In this document: in pieces, positions 50,718-60,134 of the stretch
Numbering within the stretch: position 1 is the first letter of the stretch
Layout of the letters: every line of letters begins with the position of its first letter
Origin: Anaerolineae bacterium
Lineage (GTDB): Bacteria > Chloroflexota > Anaerolineae > Anaerolineales > UBA4823
NCBI GenBank assembly: GCA_003327455.1
Contig: QOQU01000004.1
Coordinates: 326,042-390,041 of the forward strand
Reading direction: 5' to 3'
DNA: 64,000 nucleotides
Notes under the pieces: model-generated
What the model was told of the DNA's origin: nothing
What the model saw: the letters and a program-made list of their open reading frames with translations, nothing else
Database searches by the model: none
Program-made: the position numbers and the translations under genes

Positions 50718-51725
50718 TTACTCATATCCCATGGGGTTTTTTGTCTGCCAGCGCCAGGCGTCCACACACATCTCTTCAATGCCCCGTTCGGCGCGCCAGC
50801 CCAACTCCTGTTGGGCTAAACTCGGATCGGCGTAGGCAATCGGGACATCGCCAGGACGACGCTCGACGATCTGATACGGGATGGTTTTCCCCGTCGCTTT
50901 CTCAAAGGCTTTGACGACTTCCAGGACGCTATAACCGCGCCCGGTGCCCAGATTGTAAACGTACAGACCTGGTTCGGTTAATTTCTCTAACGCTCGTAAA
51001 TGACCAACAGCCAGATCAACCACATGGATGTAATCGCGCACCCCTGTGCCATCTGGGGTGGGGTAATCGTTGCCAAAAACGCGCAGGTAGGGCAACCGCC
51101 CCACCGCCACCTGAGTGATATAGGGGAACAGATTATTGGGGATGCCATTGGGGTCTTCTCCGATCAAGCCGCTGGGATGCGCTCCGACCGGATTGAAGTA
51201 GCGCAACAGGGTGACCTGCCAGTCCGGTTCGGCGACCACCAGATCGCGCAACATCTGCTCGATCATGGCTTTGGTATGCCCATACGGGCTGAGAGGAGCA
51301 ATGGGAAAGTCTTCGCGCAAAGGCATTTCCTGATTGGCGCCATAGACCGTACAGGATGAACTGAATACCAGTCGATGGACACCAAATTCCTGCATGGTCT
51401 GCAACAGGATCAGCGTACCGGTCAGATTGTTATGGTAATAGCGCAAGGGGAACTCCACCGACTCTCCCACCGCTTTCAAACCGGCAAAATGTAAGACCGC
51501 TTCAAAGGAATGGGCCTCAAAAATCCGCCGCATTTCAGCCTCATCCCGCAAATCGGCCTGGTAGAAGGTCGGCGCTCTACCGGTGATCTCTTCGATACGC
51601 TCTAAAACCTGCACCTTGCTGTTGCATAAATTATCCACGATGACCGTTTGATAGCCGGCTTGCAATAACTCCACCACCGTATGACTGCCAATATAACCGG
51701 TACCTCCGGTGACCAGAACTTCCAT
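50718..51725 (-). CDS. galE: UDP-glucose 4-epimerase
   Basis: Interconverts UDP-glucose and UDP-galactose for sugar metabolism and surface glycans. ATG 51725 follows GGAGGTTAACA; the earlier ATG contains this site. The 335-residue SDR protein has NAD motif VLVTGGTGYIGSHTVVELLQ, the catalytic Ser-Ser-Cys (FSSSCTVYG) and Tyr-x3-Lys (SPYGHTKAMIEQ), and LRYFNPVGAHPSGLIGEDP, which is characteristic of GalE. It follows the rhomboid gene by four bases on the same strand. Confidence 0.94.
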   Translation of the reverse strand: MEVLVTGGTGYIGSHTVVELLQAGYQTVIVDNLCNSKVQVLERIEEITGRAPTFYQADLRDEAEMRRIFEAHSFEAVLHFAGLKAVGESVEFPLRYYHNNLTGTLILLQTMQEFGVHRLVFSSSCTVYGANQEMPLREDFPIAPLSPYGHTKAMIEQMLRDLVVAEPDWQVTLLRYFNPVGAHPSGLIGEDPNGIPNNLFPYITQVAVGRLPYLRVFGNDYPTPDGTGVRDYIHVVDLAVGHLRALEKLTEPGLYVYNLGTGRGYSVLEVVKAFEKATGKTIPYQIVERRPGDVPIAYADPSLAQQELGWRAERGIEEMCVDAWRWQTKNPMGYE

Positions 51726-51729
51726 CCTG

Positions 51730-52521
51730 TTAACCTCCATTTTGTAGAATCATCCAAAAAGCAGCCAGAGCGAGGAAGAGACCACCTACGCCCAGAGCTG
51801 CCAGGAAAACCGTCCCAGACCGGCGTCGATCGGTAACTTTCAAATCCGGATAAATACCATCAACAACCAGAAGCGGCCCTCCCAACCAGGTAAACAACGA
51901 GCCGCCTACCAGGCCACCAATATGCCCCCAGTTGTCAATGCCTGGCGAAAGCCCGATGATCAAATTGATGCCTGCTACGGTAAGCACATTGATCAACACC
52001 CGGCGGGCACCGCTACCCAATAATCCCTGATTGCGGTACGAGAAAACCATTTCGGCACCCAGCAAGCCAAAAATTGCCGTGGATGAGCCCAGAGAGGCCG
52101 CCGCCGAAAAAATGAAGGAGAACACATTGCCAACAAAACCACTGATCAGAAAAAGCAGCAAAAAGCGCCCCCGACCGAAGCGCGCCTCCAGGGAAGGTCC
52201 GAAAATATAAAGGGCATACATATTGAAGGCAATATGCACAATCGAACCATGCAGAAACATGGGCGTGAGAAAGCGCCAAACCTCACCTCTCAGGATAGCC
52301 TGATTGATTTTCATCCCCAGCAAAGCCGGTAAATCACTGCCCAAAAGGAACTCACTTGCCATTTGAGTCAGATAAACTGCGATGCAAATCCCCATGAGAA
52401 TATATGTGACCACGGGCCTGGTTTGAGGGTAACGAACGATCACCGTGGGTAGGGAAGGCAAGGGTGCGCCGGAGTCTCTTTCGAACGGCGACCCATTTGG
52501 AGGGAAGTCGCCCTGGTTCAC
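51730..52521 (-). CDS. Rhomboid-family intramembrane serine protease
   Basis: GTG 52521 overlaps the gmk stop as GTGA with GAGG upstream, so it is chosen over a TTG at 52542. The 263-residue protein has six or seven hydrophobic segments; catalytic Ser is in ASLGSSTAIFGLLGAEMVF (GSSTAIFG) and catalytic His in NWGHIGGLVGGSLF, with MFLHGSIVHIAFNMYALYIF in the second segment holding the conserved His and Asn. It cleaves membrane proteins within the bilayer. Substrate unknown. Neighbouring gmk and galE are housekeeping and give no lead. Confidence 0.93.
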   Translation of the reverse strand: MNQGDFPPNGSPFERDSGAPLPSLPTVIVRYPQTRPVVTYILMGICIAVYLTQMASEFLLGSDLPALLGMKINQAILRGEVWRFLTPMFLHGSIVHIAFNMYALYIFGPSLEARFGRGRFLLLFLISGFVGNVFSFIFSAAASLGSSTAIFGLLGAEMVFSYRNQGLLGSGARRVLINVLTVAGINLIIGLSPGIDNWGHIGGLVGGSLFTWLGGPLLVVDGIYPDLKVTDRRRSGTVFLAALGVGGLFLALAAFWMILQNGG

Positions 52522-53126
52522 GGCAACCCTCGCTGGCGACAAATGCGATGGTGCTCAGCCTGGATAATCGCCATCAGGATGTCGACGGTTTGCTCCAACT
52601 GGCCGCGGCGATTGACTACCCAATAGTCGAAATCACAAAGGTGTTCCAGCTCCCATTGGGCAGTATCCAGGCGGCGGCGTAACTCTTCGGCTTCTTCGGT
52701 CGAACGATTCTCCAGTCTGGCTGCGATTTCCTGTAAATCTTCCGCGCTCAGGAAGATCAGCACTGCCTTAGGGAATTGCTTGCGCAAGGTGAGCGCGCCC
52801 TGCACATCCACACGCAGAACAACATCCTTGCCGCTGGCAAGCGCATCCATCACTTGCTGTCGAGGAACCCCTTTATACTCTCCATAGACAACTGCGTGCT
52901 CAATGAGTTCATCATTGGCAATCATCTCTTCAAAACGTTGGCGCGTGACAAACAGGTAATCCACCCCTTCCACTTCGTTCGGGCGTCTGGCGCGACTGGT
53001 CGCCGTAACGACAAAATGGATGGGCAGGCCGCGCTTTTGCATCGCTTTGATCACGCTATCCTTGCCTGCGCCGGAAGGTCCAGAAATCACAATCAATAAT
53101 GGCTCGCTTTGTGAATGCATTGTCAA
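52518..53126 (-). CDS. gmk: Guanylate kinase
   Basis: Phosphorylates GMP to GDP. The 202-residue protein has the P-loop IVISGPSGAGKDSVIKAM and the GMP-binding VTATSRARRPNEVEGVDYLF, followed by VYGEYKGVPRQQV, and the lid RLENRSTEEAEELRRRLDTA. Usually the P-loop ends GKGT or GKST; here it reads GKDSV, as in several related bacteria. The start may be at the second Met (53120). It overlaps the rhomboid gene by four bases. Confidence 0.94.
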   Translation of the reverse strand: MTMHSQSEPLLIVISGPSGAGKDSVIKAMQKRGLPIHFVVTATSRARRPNEVEGVDYLFVTRQRFEEMIANDELIEHAVVYGEYKGVPRQQVMDALASGKDVVLRVDVQGALTLRKQFPKAVLIFLSAEDLQEIAARLENRSTEEAEELRRRLDTAQWELEHLCDFDYWVVNRRGQLEQTVDILMAIIQAEHHRICRQRGLP

Positions 53127-53184
53127 ACTTCTCCGAACCTGATTATAATTTCAAAATCAGGATGTGTGCCCTGGAGGTGAAAAA

Positions 53185-53586
53185 ATGCCCTATTATCCCT
53201 ATCGGTGTTTAGACTGTCACAGACGCTTTGAAATCTTTCTCAGCTACAGCGAGTATGGTAACCGGGCGGTGACCTGCCCGTTTTGTAACAGTTCCAATGT
53301 ACAACGGCGCATCACGCGGGTGCGCATTGCCAAATCAGAAGAAAGCCGTCTGGAAGAACTGTCCGATCCAAGCCTGCTGGCCGGTTTGGAAGACGATCCC
53401 AAAGCATTAGGGAAGATGATGCGACGCATGGGGAATGAATTGGGGGAAGAATTGCCACCCGAGTTCGATGAAGTGGTTGACCGCCTTGAAGCCGGGCAAA
53501 GCCCGGAGGAAATTGAAAAAGCCCTGCCCGACCTGGCCGGACCAGAGGACGGCAATGGCGGCGGGTCCGATTTTGACGACTTCTAA
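53185..53586 (+). CDS. FmdB-family zinc-ribbon protein
   Basis: ATG 53185 follows GGAGGTGA; an open frame to 53164 is upstream. The 133-residue protein opens with MPYYPYRCLDCHRRFEIFLS and VTCPFCNSSNVQRRITRV, the two CxxC knuckles of FmdB regulatory-type ribbons. The second half is acidic and helical (PPEFDEVVDRLEAGQSPEEI) and is longer than in many family members. The ribbon is thought to bind zinc; function unknown apart from an old link to formamidase regulation. It converges on tmk with a four-base overlap. Confidence 0.9.
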   Translation: MPYYPYRCLDCHRRFEIFLSYSEYGNRAVTCPFCNSSNVQRRITRVRIAKSEESRLEELSDPSLLAGLEDDPKALGKMMRRMGNELGEELPPEFDEVVDRLEAGQSPEEIEKALPDLAGPEDGNGGGSDFDDF

Positions 53587-54227
53587 ACCCTTTGTAAACG
53601 TGCCAGGACCAGACGGCGCAACTCTGCCTGAACCACCTCAAAAGGTGGTTCGGCGTTGACAATCACCCACCGTTCGGGCTGAAGGCGCGCCATTTCCAGG
53701 TAGCCAGCGCGCACGCGCTGGTAGAAATCCATTTCGTAAGTGTCGAGGCGGTTGATCTCACCGCCGCGGGCGCGGCGGTGTAAGCCAATCTGCACGTCCA
53801 GGTCCAGTAGCAAGGTCAGATCTGGCTGTAAGCCGGCGATGGCAAATTCGACCAGGGCGCGCACCTGTTCCATCGGGATGCGCCGATAGCCGTAACCCTG
53901 ATAGGCAAGCGTCGAATCGGCATAGCGGTCGCACACCACAATCCCCCGGCGCGCCAGATGGGGGCGGATCACTTCCTCGACCAGTTGGGCGCGCGAAGCC
54001 TGAAAGAGCAAAATCTCGGTGCGCAGGTGCATGTTCGTGTTCTGCCGGTCGCCCAGGATGGCGCGGATTTGCTCACCGATGGCTGTGCCGCCCGGCTCGC
54101 GAGTCAGGAGCACATCATAGCCCTGCTGTTTGAGAAACTCGGCTAAAGCCTGGCTCTGGGTGCTCTTGCCGCATCCTTCCGATCCTTCAAGCGTTATAAA
54201 CATCCCAAACCGGTCGCCATTCATCAT
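53583..54227 (-). CDS. tmk: Thymidylate kinase
   Basis: Phosphorylates dTMP to dTDP. The 214-residue protein has the P-loop ITLEGSEGCGKSTQSQALAE, the DRx motif VCDRYADSTLAYQGYG with the TMP-contacting part, LTREPGGTAIGEQIR, and LLLDLDVQIGLHRRARGGEI. The start is the first or second ATG after GGAGGT (54227 or 54224). It follows the R3H ATPase gene, a neighbourhood seen in other Chloroflexota. Confidence 0.94.
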   Translation of the reverse strand: MMNGDRFGMFITLEGSEGCGKSTQSQALAEFLKQQGYDVLLTREPGGTAIGEQIRAILGDRQNTNMHLRTEILLFQASRAQLVEEVIRPHLARRGIVVCDRYADSTLAYQGYGYRRIPMEQVRALVEFAIAGLQPDLTLLLDLDVQIGLHRRARGGEINRLDTYEMDFYQRVRAGYLEMARLQPERWVIVNAEPPFEVVQAELRRLVLARLQRV

Positions 54228-54299
54228 TTAACCTCCACCGAAAACAGGGCGGAGGAAAGCTCTTCCTGGTTGCAGGGCTTTGAGGTTCACTGCGAGCGA

Positions 54300-55907
54300 C
54301 TATCCATCTCGGAAGATGCGCACGCGGCGATTGGGTTCCTTGCCATAGGAATGCGAGACCAGGTTCGCCTGACGCGCCATCTGATGTTGCAAACGGCGGA
54401 TGGAAGCATTCGCCGGGGAGAGTTCAACCCAGCGTTCGCCGTTCAGGACGGCTTCAATGGCAGCCTGAGTCTCGCGCAGGTAGTCCATCTCACCGTTGTT
54501 TGGCCCGAAATCCACTTCCAGATTGTATAAATCGGAAAGGAACTGTTGCATCTGGTTGACGGTGTTCGCACGCAAGACATGGATGGGCATGTTACGGCGC
54601 TCGGCATCCACAATGGCATGTTGTCGCTTGCGGTAGTAAGTGCGCAAAGTCACCAGCACATCGGCCTGGGAAGGCTCGCTGACCAACACGGCTGGCACAC
54701 CCAAACGGCGGGCAGCCTGGGAAAGGCGGTTGCGTGCCACCCCGTAAGGATAAATGCGCACCGTGGGCAGGCCATTGGAGGATTGGGATCTGGCTTCTGG
54801 AAGCGGTTCGCTTTCCGTCTGACGAGGCGTTTCGCTCTCGTAGCCGTTATACTGACGCCGATACCCCTGTTGGCTGCTCTGCCGGCCGGCAAAGGGACGC
54901 ACCGGCAGGGCAGCTCGTTCGATGTGAATTTCGCCCGCCTCATCCCGCGAGCGGATTTCCGGCGGCAGAGGATAGCCACGCAAGAGCGCATCCACTGCGG
55001 CGGCTACATCTTGATGCACCGCTACCCGATCGCGGGTCTGGATTTCGATCAAGACGTCAAAAGTCGGCGGAGAGCGTCGTTCCAGGACGGTCTTCTGGGT
55101 GCCTCGTCTACGGGCTTCTTCATCCGAGAGAGTCACCGACTCAATCCCTCCTACCAGATCGGAAAGGGTGGGGTTGAGCAAGAGGTTCTCGAGCGTGTTG
55201 CCATGCGCGGTGCCGATCAGTTGTACACCTCGTTCGGCGATGGTGCGCGCCGCGGCGGCTTCCAGCTCGCGACCAATCTCATCGATGACGATCGCTTCGG
55301 GATTGTGGTTCTCGACCGCCTCGATCATCACTTCGTGCTGAAGAGAAGGCGTGCTGACCTGCATTCGCCGCGCTCGACCGACTGCCGGATGGGGCACATC
55401 GCCATCGCCGCCAATTTCGTTGGAGGTATCTACAATCACCACCCGCTTGGTTTCTGCCAGAATGCGGGCAGCTTCGCGCAGCATGGTGGTTTTCCCAACG
55501 CCGGGTCGCCCCAGGATCAACAAGCTGCGACCGCTTTCGATTAAGTCCTTAATGATGTCGGTTGTGCCGTAGACGGCGCGCCCGACGCGGCAGGTCAAAC
55601 CGACAATATGCCCGCGCCGGTTGCGGATAGCAGAGATGCGGTGCAGGGTGCGCTCGATGCCGGCGCGGTTATCGGCATCGAACTCGCCGATCCGCTCCAC
55701 CACATAATCCAGGTCAGCCCGTTGGACTTCCTGGGAGCGCAAGATAATCTCGCGATCAATAAAGCGCGCCGTGGGCACACGCCCCAAATCCAGGATCACC
55801 TCTAAAAGATCATCGCTATTGTTTGCTCTTTGAACCGCCTCCGCAATCGAAGGAGGTAAAACGCTCAAGAGAGCCTGTAAATCGTCAGTAATTTTCAACT
55901 GGGTCAT
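54300..55907 (-). CDS. SpoIIIAA/Ycf45-type AAA ATPase with C-terminal R3H domain
   Basis: A 535-residue protein whose residues 1-330 resemble SpoIIIAA and the plastid/cyanobacterial Ycf45 ATPase: SLLILGRPGVGKTTMLREAA (Walker A), RVVIVDTSNEIGGDGDVPHP, AIVIDEIGRELEAAAARTIA (Walker B and sensor), and RGVQLIGTAHGNTLENLLLN. Residues 355-430 are a variable linker and a second small domain, and the last 60 residues are an R3H domain (IRRLQHQMARQANLVSHSYG, then EPNRRVRIF), which binds single-stranded nucleic acids. No activity is established. It overlaps the GNAT-like gene by four bases, and tmk follows. Confidence 0.88.
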   Translation of the reverse strand: MTQLKITDDLQALLSVLPPSIAEAVQRANNSDDLLEVILDLGRVPTARFIDREIILRSQEVQRADLDYVVERIGEFDADNRAGIERTLHRISAIRNRRGHIVGLTCRVGRAVYGTTDIIKDLIESGRSLLILGRPGVGKTTMLREAARILAETKRVVIVDTSNEIGGDGDVPHPAVGRARRMQVSTPSLQHEVMIEAVENHNPEAIVIDEIGRELEAAAARTIAERGVQLIGTAHGNTLENLLLNPTLSDLVGGIESVTLSDEEARRRGTQKTVLERRSPPTFDVLIEIQTRDRVAVHQDVAAAVDALLRGYPLPPEIRSRDEAGEIHIERAALPVRPFAGRQSSQQGYRRQYNGYESETPRQTESEPLPEARSQSSNGLPTVRIYPYGVARNRLSQAARRLGVPAVLVSEPSQADVLVTLRTYYRKRQHAIVDAERRNMPIHVLRANTVNQMQQFLSDLYNLEVDFGPNNGEMDYLRETQAAIEAVLNGERWVELSPANASIRRLQHQMARQANLVSHSYGKEPNRRVRIFRDG

Positions 55908-56854
55908 ACGTTGTGAGAATTCTCCACATTAACAAACGGCACCGAGATTTCCGCCTGACCGCTTTCCAGGATCGGGACGGTTACAGATTGCACTGCGCGC
56001 CTGGACACGCTGAGATGCTTAACCATCACCGCCTGTTGCGGGCTTGCCTCGGCGCCCAAACTTTCCAATACCGTTTCGAGCCAGGCTTGATAAGAACGGA
56101 CACAGACATAAACCGGTCGGGCAAAGCGATAGGGCACTTGATGAATGAGCTCACCCAACACAGCTTTGAGATTTTGAAGGTCTGGATGGAACAGCGGCTG
56201 AATCCAAATGCCGCGTTGTCCATACCGCAATTCGACATAGGCCAGCAAGGCTTCTCCTGCCTGGTACACCAGACCGCGCAGCGGGTTGGCCGGTGGCGGT
56301 TCGACCTGCTGCACCAGAGGTGGTACGATATTGTGGTAAAGGCTGCGGATGGCGATCAGATCACCTTCCACGGCTATGCGCCAACCGCTGGCTTGCGGAT
56401 TCTGACCCGCCTCCGTTTCTTTGGGCAACTGCCAGATACGCTGGCGCGAATAGACCGCATATCCAACCTGACGCAAGACTTCATACGTAGGCGATTGCTC
56501 GTCAATATCGGCAAGAAAGCGCAAGGCGCCGCGCGGGGTCACAACCTGCGCAAAATGTTCATGCAGTCCACTGAGGCTGATGGCGTTAATTGCCTGAGCA
56601 GGGGTCAGGAAAAGGAGATGCGCCCAGGAAGAACCACCGCTCTGGATTGCCTGTCCGATCAGCGGGAGATCGCCGTTCTCGGTCTGATAGACAGCGGTAA
56701 CCAGCCCGCCGGCAGATGTCAGGCTGGAAAGCATGGCGCCCGGCATAGAGAGTGGGCCGCGCGTTAGCATCCAGGCGCTATGTAAGAAAACACCTTCCCC
56801 TCGCCAGCGGTGGAAGGCGAAGATATCACGCCAATCAAAAGGACGAATGCTCAT
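55904..56854 (-). CDS. GNAT-like acetyltransferase-fold protein
   Basis: The 316-residue protein has weak similarity to GNAT domains: a N-terminal part (IRPFDWRDIFAFHRWRGEGV, then VYQTENGDLPLIGQAI), a middle helix (HFAQVVTPRGALRFLADIDE), and a second copy-like half with GLVYQAGEALLAYVELRYGQ and RGIWIQPLFHPD, then LGELIHQVPYRFARPVYVCV. The acetyl-CoA loop (Q/R-x2-G-x-G/A) is not clear. It may be a pseudo-GNAT. ATGA overlap ties it to the R3H ATPase, and pairs like this appear conserved in Chloroflexota, though the role is unknown. Confidence 0.6.
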   Translation of the reverse strand: MSIRPFDWRDIFAFHRWRGEGVFLHSAWMLTRGPLSMPGAMLSSLTSAGGLVTAVYQTENGDLPLIGQAIQSGGSSWAHLLFLTPAQAINAISLSGLHEHFAQVVTPRGALRFLADIDEQSPTYEVLRQVGYAVYSRQRIWQLPKETEAGQNPQASGWRIAVEGDLIAIRSLYHNIVPPLVQQVEPPPANPLRGLVYQAGEALLAYVELRYGQRGIWIQPLFHPDLQNLKAVLGELIHQVPYRFARPVYVCVRSYQAWLETVLESLGAEASPQQAVMVKHLSVSRRAVQSVTVPILESGQAEISVPFVNVENSHNV

Positions 56855-56906
56855 CTTTTACAAGCTGCCAGAGCCGCGCCGGAATGCCTGCCGGCTACAG
56901 CAGAGG

Positions 56907-57518
56907 TCATTTTGAAGCGCTTGCCAGCCGCAAGAAGTATTGATGGAAGCGCAGGTCACCGGTCAGTTCAGGGTGGAAAGAGGTTGCCAGCCAGTGTCCT
57001 TGTTGAGCGGCCACAATCCGCCCATCCTCCAGGCGGGCTAACACCTCCACACCTTTGCCAACGCTGTCAATCAACGGCGCGCGAATGAAGATCGCATGAA
57101 AGGGAAGATCCTCAGCGCTCACCGTCTTCAGGGCTGGCACGTCTAAATCGACCTCAAAACTTGCCACCTGTCGACCAAAAGCGTTTCGCTCCACCGTGAT
57201 ATCCATCAACTCCAATAGGGGCTGAGGCCGATGCGCGTCCTTGGATAGGAAGATTGCGCCTGCGCAGGTGCCCCACAGCGGCTTCTGGCGACCAAACTGC
57301 CGTAACGGCTCGATCAAGCCGAAGTCTTGCGCCAGTTTGCCGAAGGTAGTCGATTCACCGCCCGGCATAATCAAGCCATCCAGTCCCTCTAACTGCTCAG
57401 CCAGGCGCACTTCAACAGCTTCGACACCCAGCCGGCGTAACATGGCGATATGCTCGGCAAAATCTCCCTGTAAGGCGAGAACACCAATGCGAAGAAGTTT
57501 ACCAGCCACGTCCTGCAA
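56907..57518 (-). CDS. pdxT: Pyridoxal 5'-phosphate synthase glutaminase subunit
   Basis: Releases ammonia from glutamine and channels it to PdxS for vitamin B6 synthesis. The 203-residue protein has [20 protein letters not shown], the oxyanion strand [16 protein letters not shown], catalytic Cys in [15 protein letters not shown], and the His-Glu pair in [13 protein letters not shown]. The start is TTG 57518 (GGAG four bases ahead) or GTG 57509; the latter leaves only three residues fewer. It overlaps pdxS by 20 bases. Confidence 0.94.
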   Translation of the reverse strand: MQDVAGKLLRIGVLALQGDFAEHIAMLRRLGVEAVEVRLAEQLEGLDGLIMPGGESTTFGKLAQDFGLIEPLRQFGRQKPLWGTCAGAIFLSKDAHRPQPLLELMDITVERNAFGRQVASFEVDLDVPALKTVSAEDLPFHAIFIRAPLIDSVGKGVEVLARLEDGRIVAAQQGHWLATSFHPELTGDLRFHQYFLRLASASK

Positions 57519-58386
57519 TCAACTCCGCTTCTGGAATGGATGAGATCTGCCGCCCAACCATTGGCTCACCGAGATTCCGGCTGACCTCGGCCAGGATATA
57601 GGGGTCATTGTAGTGGGTGACGGCTTTGACAATTGCGGCTGCCCGTTTGGCAGGGTCACCGGACTTAAAGATACCGGACCCAACGAAGACGCCATCCATG
57701 CCCAGTTGCATCATCATGGCTGCATCAGCAGGCGTAGCGATCCCGCCGGCGGCAAAATTCACCACAGGCAGGCGTCCCAAACTGCGCGTTTCCATGACCA
57801 GTTCATATGGGGCGCCGATTTCTTTGGCATATGCCATCACTTCTTCTTCCGCCATGGTCTGCAGACGGCGGATTTCGCCCAACACCGCCCGGGCGTGGCG
57901 CACGGCTTCAACCACATCGCCGGTACCAGCTTCGCCTTTGGTGCGGATCATGGCTGCCCCTTCGCCAATGCGCCGCAACGCTTCACCGAGATTACGACAA
58001 CCACATACAAACGGCACCTTGAAAAGGTGTTTGTTGATGTGATGCATTTCGTCAGCCGGCGTCAACACCTCGGATTCATCAATGTAATCCACCCCGATTG
58101 CCTCGAGGATTTGCGCTTCGACAAAATGACCGATGCGGCATTTCGCCATGACCGGAATCGAGACGGCATCCATGATCTTCAAGATCAACTCCGGATCGCT
58201 CATGCGTGCTACACCGCCGTGGGCGCGGATATCAGCCGGCACACGTTCCAGAGCCATCACTGCCACGGCACCGGCATCCTCAGCGATGCGGGCATGTTCC
58301 GGCGTCACCACATCCATGATTACGCCGCCCTTGAGCATTTGGGCAAGACCCTTCTTAACAGTAAAGGTTGCTACTTGTTGTTCCAT
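57499..58386 (-). CDS. pdxS: Pyridoxal 5'-phosphate synthase lyase subunit
   Basis: Builds PLP from ribose 5-phosphate, glyceraldehyde 3-phosphate and ammonia as a (beta-alpha)8 dodecamer. The 295-residue protein has the family start [33 protein letters not shown], the Lys of [24 protein letters not shown]-like [20 protein letters not shown], and [27 protein letters not shown] precedes the ATG. Upstream 270 bases hold the divergent ubiD-family promoter and a short palindrome. pdxS and pdxT together form one operon. Confidence 0.97.
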   Translation of the reverse strand: MEQQVATFTVKKGLAQMLKGGVIMDVVTPEHARIAEDAGAVAVMALERVPADIRAHGGVARMSDPELILKIMDAVSIPVMAKCRIGHFVEAQILEAIGVDYIDESEVLTPADEMHHINKHLFKVPFVCGCRNLGEALRRIGEGAAMIRTKGEAGTGDVVEAVRHARAVLGEIRRLQTMAEEEVMAYAKEIGAPYELVMETRSLGRLPVVNFAAGGIATPADAAMMMQLGMDGVFVGSGIFKSGDPAKRAAAIVKAVTHYNDPYILAEVSRNLGEPMVGRQISSIPEAELIAGRGW

Positions 58387-58624
58387 ACGTACACCTCCAG
58401 AGTCGCACGGACTCAGTATTTTAGCTCAGATTTTTCTTCATTCTACCACTACCTGAAACGGCTGACAATCCCGAATGCAAGCTGAGAGTTACCCCTGGCA
58501 TATGTCGAGCGCCACCTGCTGTGCACCAACCGCCAACCATACCCACCCAAAACAACAACCCGCTTCAGCCTGCCTGGCAGGCTACGCTCCTGCGGAGGAG
58601 GGAAACGCAATTCTTTCACCGCTA

Positions 58625-58633
58625 TGCTATAAT
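58625..58633 (+). promoter_or_regulatory. Extended -10 promoter before the ubiD-family gene
   Basis: TGCTATAAT is identical to the box before add. It lies 25 bases before ATG 58658. A hairpin AGCCTGCC-T-GGCAGGCT at 58567-58583 lies upstream between the divergent genes. Confidence 0.6.
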
Positions 58634-58657
58634 GGCATTGTTTTTTGAGGAAGGAAG

Positions 58658-60124
58658 ATGGCTTTTCGCGACTTACGGGAATTTATTCAGGCGCTCGAAG
58701 AACGGCAGGAACTGGTGCGCGTGCGCGTACCGGTCTCCCCAAATCTGGAAATCACCGAGATCGTCGATCGGGTTTGCAAGGGCAAAGCCAGACGCAACGT
58801 GGCTTTGTTGTTCGAAAAGGTCAGCGGCTATGAGATACCGGTGCTGATCAATGCCTTTGGTTCTGCCGAACGGATGGCTCTGGCGCTGGGAGTGCAGCAC
58901 CTGGACGAATTGGGGCACAACCTGGGCAAATTGATCGACCCGCGCCTGCCCACTTCGCTAGCCGAGATGATCAGCCGAGGTCAAGATCTGCTCAAAGCCC
59001 TCAAGTCGCTTGGTTTGGGGCCTAAAAAAGTCCGCCGTGCGCCGGTCCAGCAGGTCATCTGGGACGAGAAACAAGCATCGTTAAATAGACTGCCGATCCT
59101 GAAGTGCTGGCCGCAGGACGGTGGAGCTTTTATCACCCTGCCGCAAGTCATCACCCGTGATCCGCAAAGCGGCGTGCGCAATGTCGGCATGTACCGTCTG
59201 CAGGTGGTGGATGAACGCACTTTGCTGGTGCACTGGCAACGTCATAAGGGCGGTGCAGAACACCAGCGCGTTGCCCGGGCTCAACGCAAGGATCGTATCC
59301 CGGCTGCGGTGGTTTTGGGTGGCGATCCAGCCAGCATGTGGTGCGCTTCTGCACCCCTGCCACCCAACCTGGACGAATACCTCCTTGCCGCATATCTGCG
59401 TGGCGCGCCGGTGGAGTTTGTCAAGTGTGTCAGCCAGCCGCTCGAAGTCCCCGCTCAGGCTGAAATCGTTATTGAAGGGTATATCGACCCGAACGATCAA
59501 CGCCCGGAAGGACCTTTTGGTGATCACACTGGCTACTATACGCCAGTGGAAGATTTTCCTGCTTTCCATGTAACCGCCATCACCCATCGTCGCGAACCGA
59601 TTTACCCTGCAACAGTGGTCGGCGTTCCACCGATGGAAGATGTCTGGATGGGCAAGGCAACCGAACGATTATTCCTGCCCTTGATGCGCCTTTTCCTGCC
59701 CGAGATTGTCGATGTGTGTATGCCTGCCGAGGGAGTCTTCCATAACTTAGTGCTGGTTTCCATTCGCAAGCGCTACCCCGGACACGCCCGCAAGGTGATC
59801 TTTGGCTTGTGGGGCCTGGCACTGATGTCGCTGGCAAAGGCAATTGTGGTGGTGGACGAATGGGTGGATGTGCAAAACCTCTCCCAGGTCGCCTGGCAGG
59901 CTCTGGGCAACGTTGACTGGCGCCGCGACGTCGTGATCGTGGATGGCGCGGTTGACCATCTCGACCATGCCTCTTATCATCACTCGTTCGGCGGCAAGAT
60001 CGGCATCGATGCCACCGCCAAACTTCCCGAAGAAGGGTATGAGCGGGTCTGGCCGCAGGTTGCCCGCATGGATGAAGCCGTGCAAACCCGCATCGATCAG
60101 ATCTGGAATAAACTCAATCTATAG
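58658..60124 (+). CDS. UbiD-family decarboxylase
   Basis: A 488-residue (de)carboxylase of the prenylated-FMN family. It carries the FRDLREFIQALEERQELVRV start, the Mn/prFMN-binding VGMYRLQVVDERTLLVHWQR, and the active-site REGPFG-type RPEGPFGDHTGYYTPVEDFP with its catalytic Glu, followed by the usual EVVDVCMP-like EIVDVCMPAEG and DHASYHHSFGGKIGIDATAK at the C-terminus. It can act on hydroxybenzoate/polyprenyl-benzoate or other aryl acids. The ten-base gap to a lipoprotein and the importer suggests its substrate is an imported aromatic acid. UbiX, which makes the cofactor, is not in the window. Confidence 0.9.
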   Translation: MAFRDLREFIQALEERQELVRVRVPVSPNLEITEIVDRVCKGKARRNVALLFEKVSGYEIPVLINAFGSAERMALALGVQHLDELGHNLGKLIDPRLPTSLAEMISRGQDLLKALKSLGLGPKKVRRAPVQQVIWDEKQASLNRLPILKCWPQDGGAFITLPQVITRDPQSGVRNVGMYRLQVVDERTLLVHWQRHKGGAEHQRVARAQRKDRIPAAVVLGGDPASMWCASAPLPPNLDEYLLAAYLRGAPVEFVKCVSQPLEVPAQAEIVIEGYIDPNDQRPEGPFGDHTGYYTPVEDFPAFHVTAITHRREPIYPATVVGVPPMEDVWMGKATERLFLPLMRLFLPEIVDVCMPAEGVFHNLVLVSIRKRYPGHARKVIFGLWGLALMSLAKAIVVVDEWVDVQNLSQVAWQALGNVDWRRDVVIVDGAVDHLDHASYHHSFGGKIGIDATAKLPEEGYERVWPQVARMDEAVQTRIDQIWNKLNL

Positions 60125-60134
60125 GTGAAAACAG

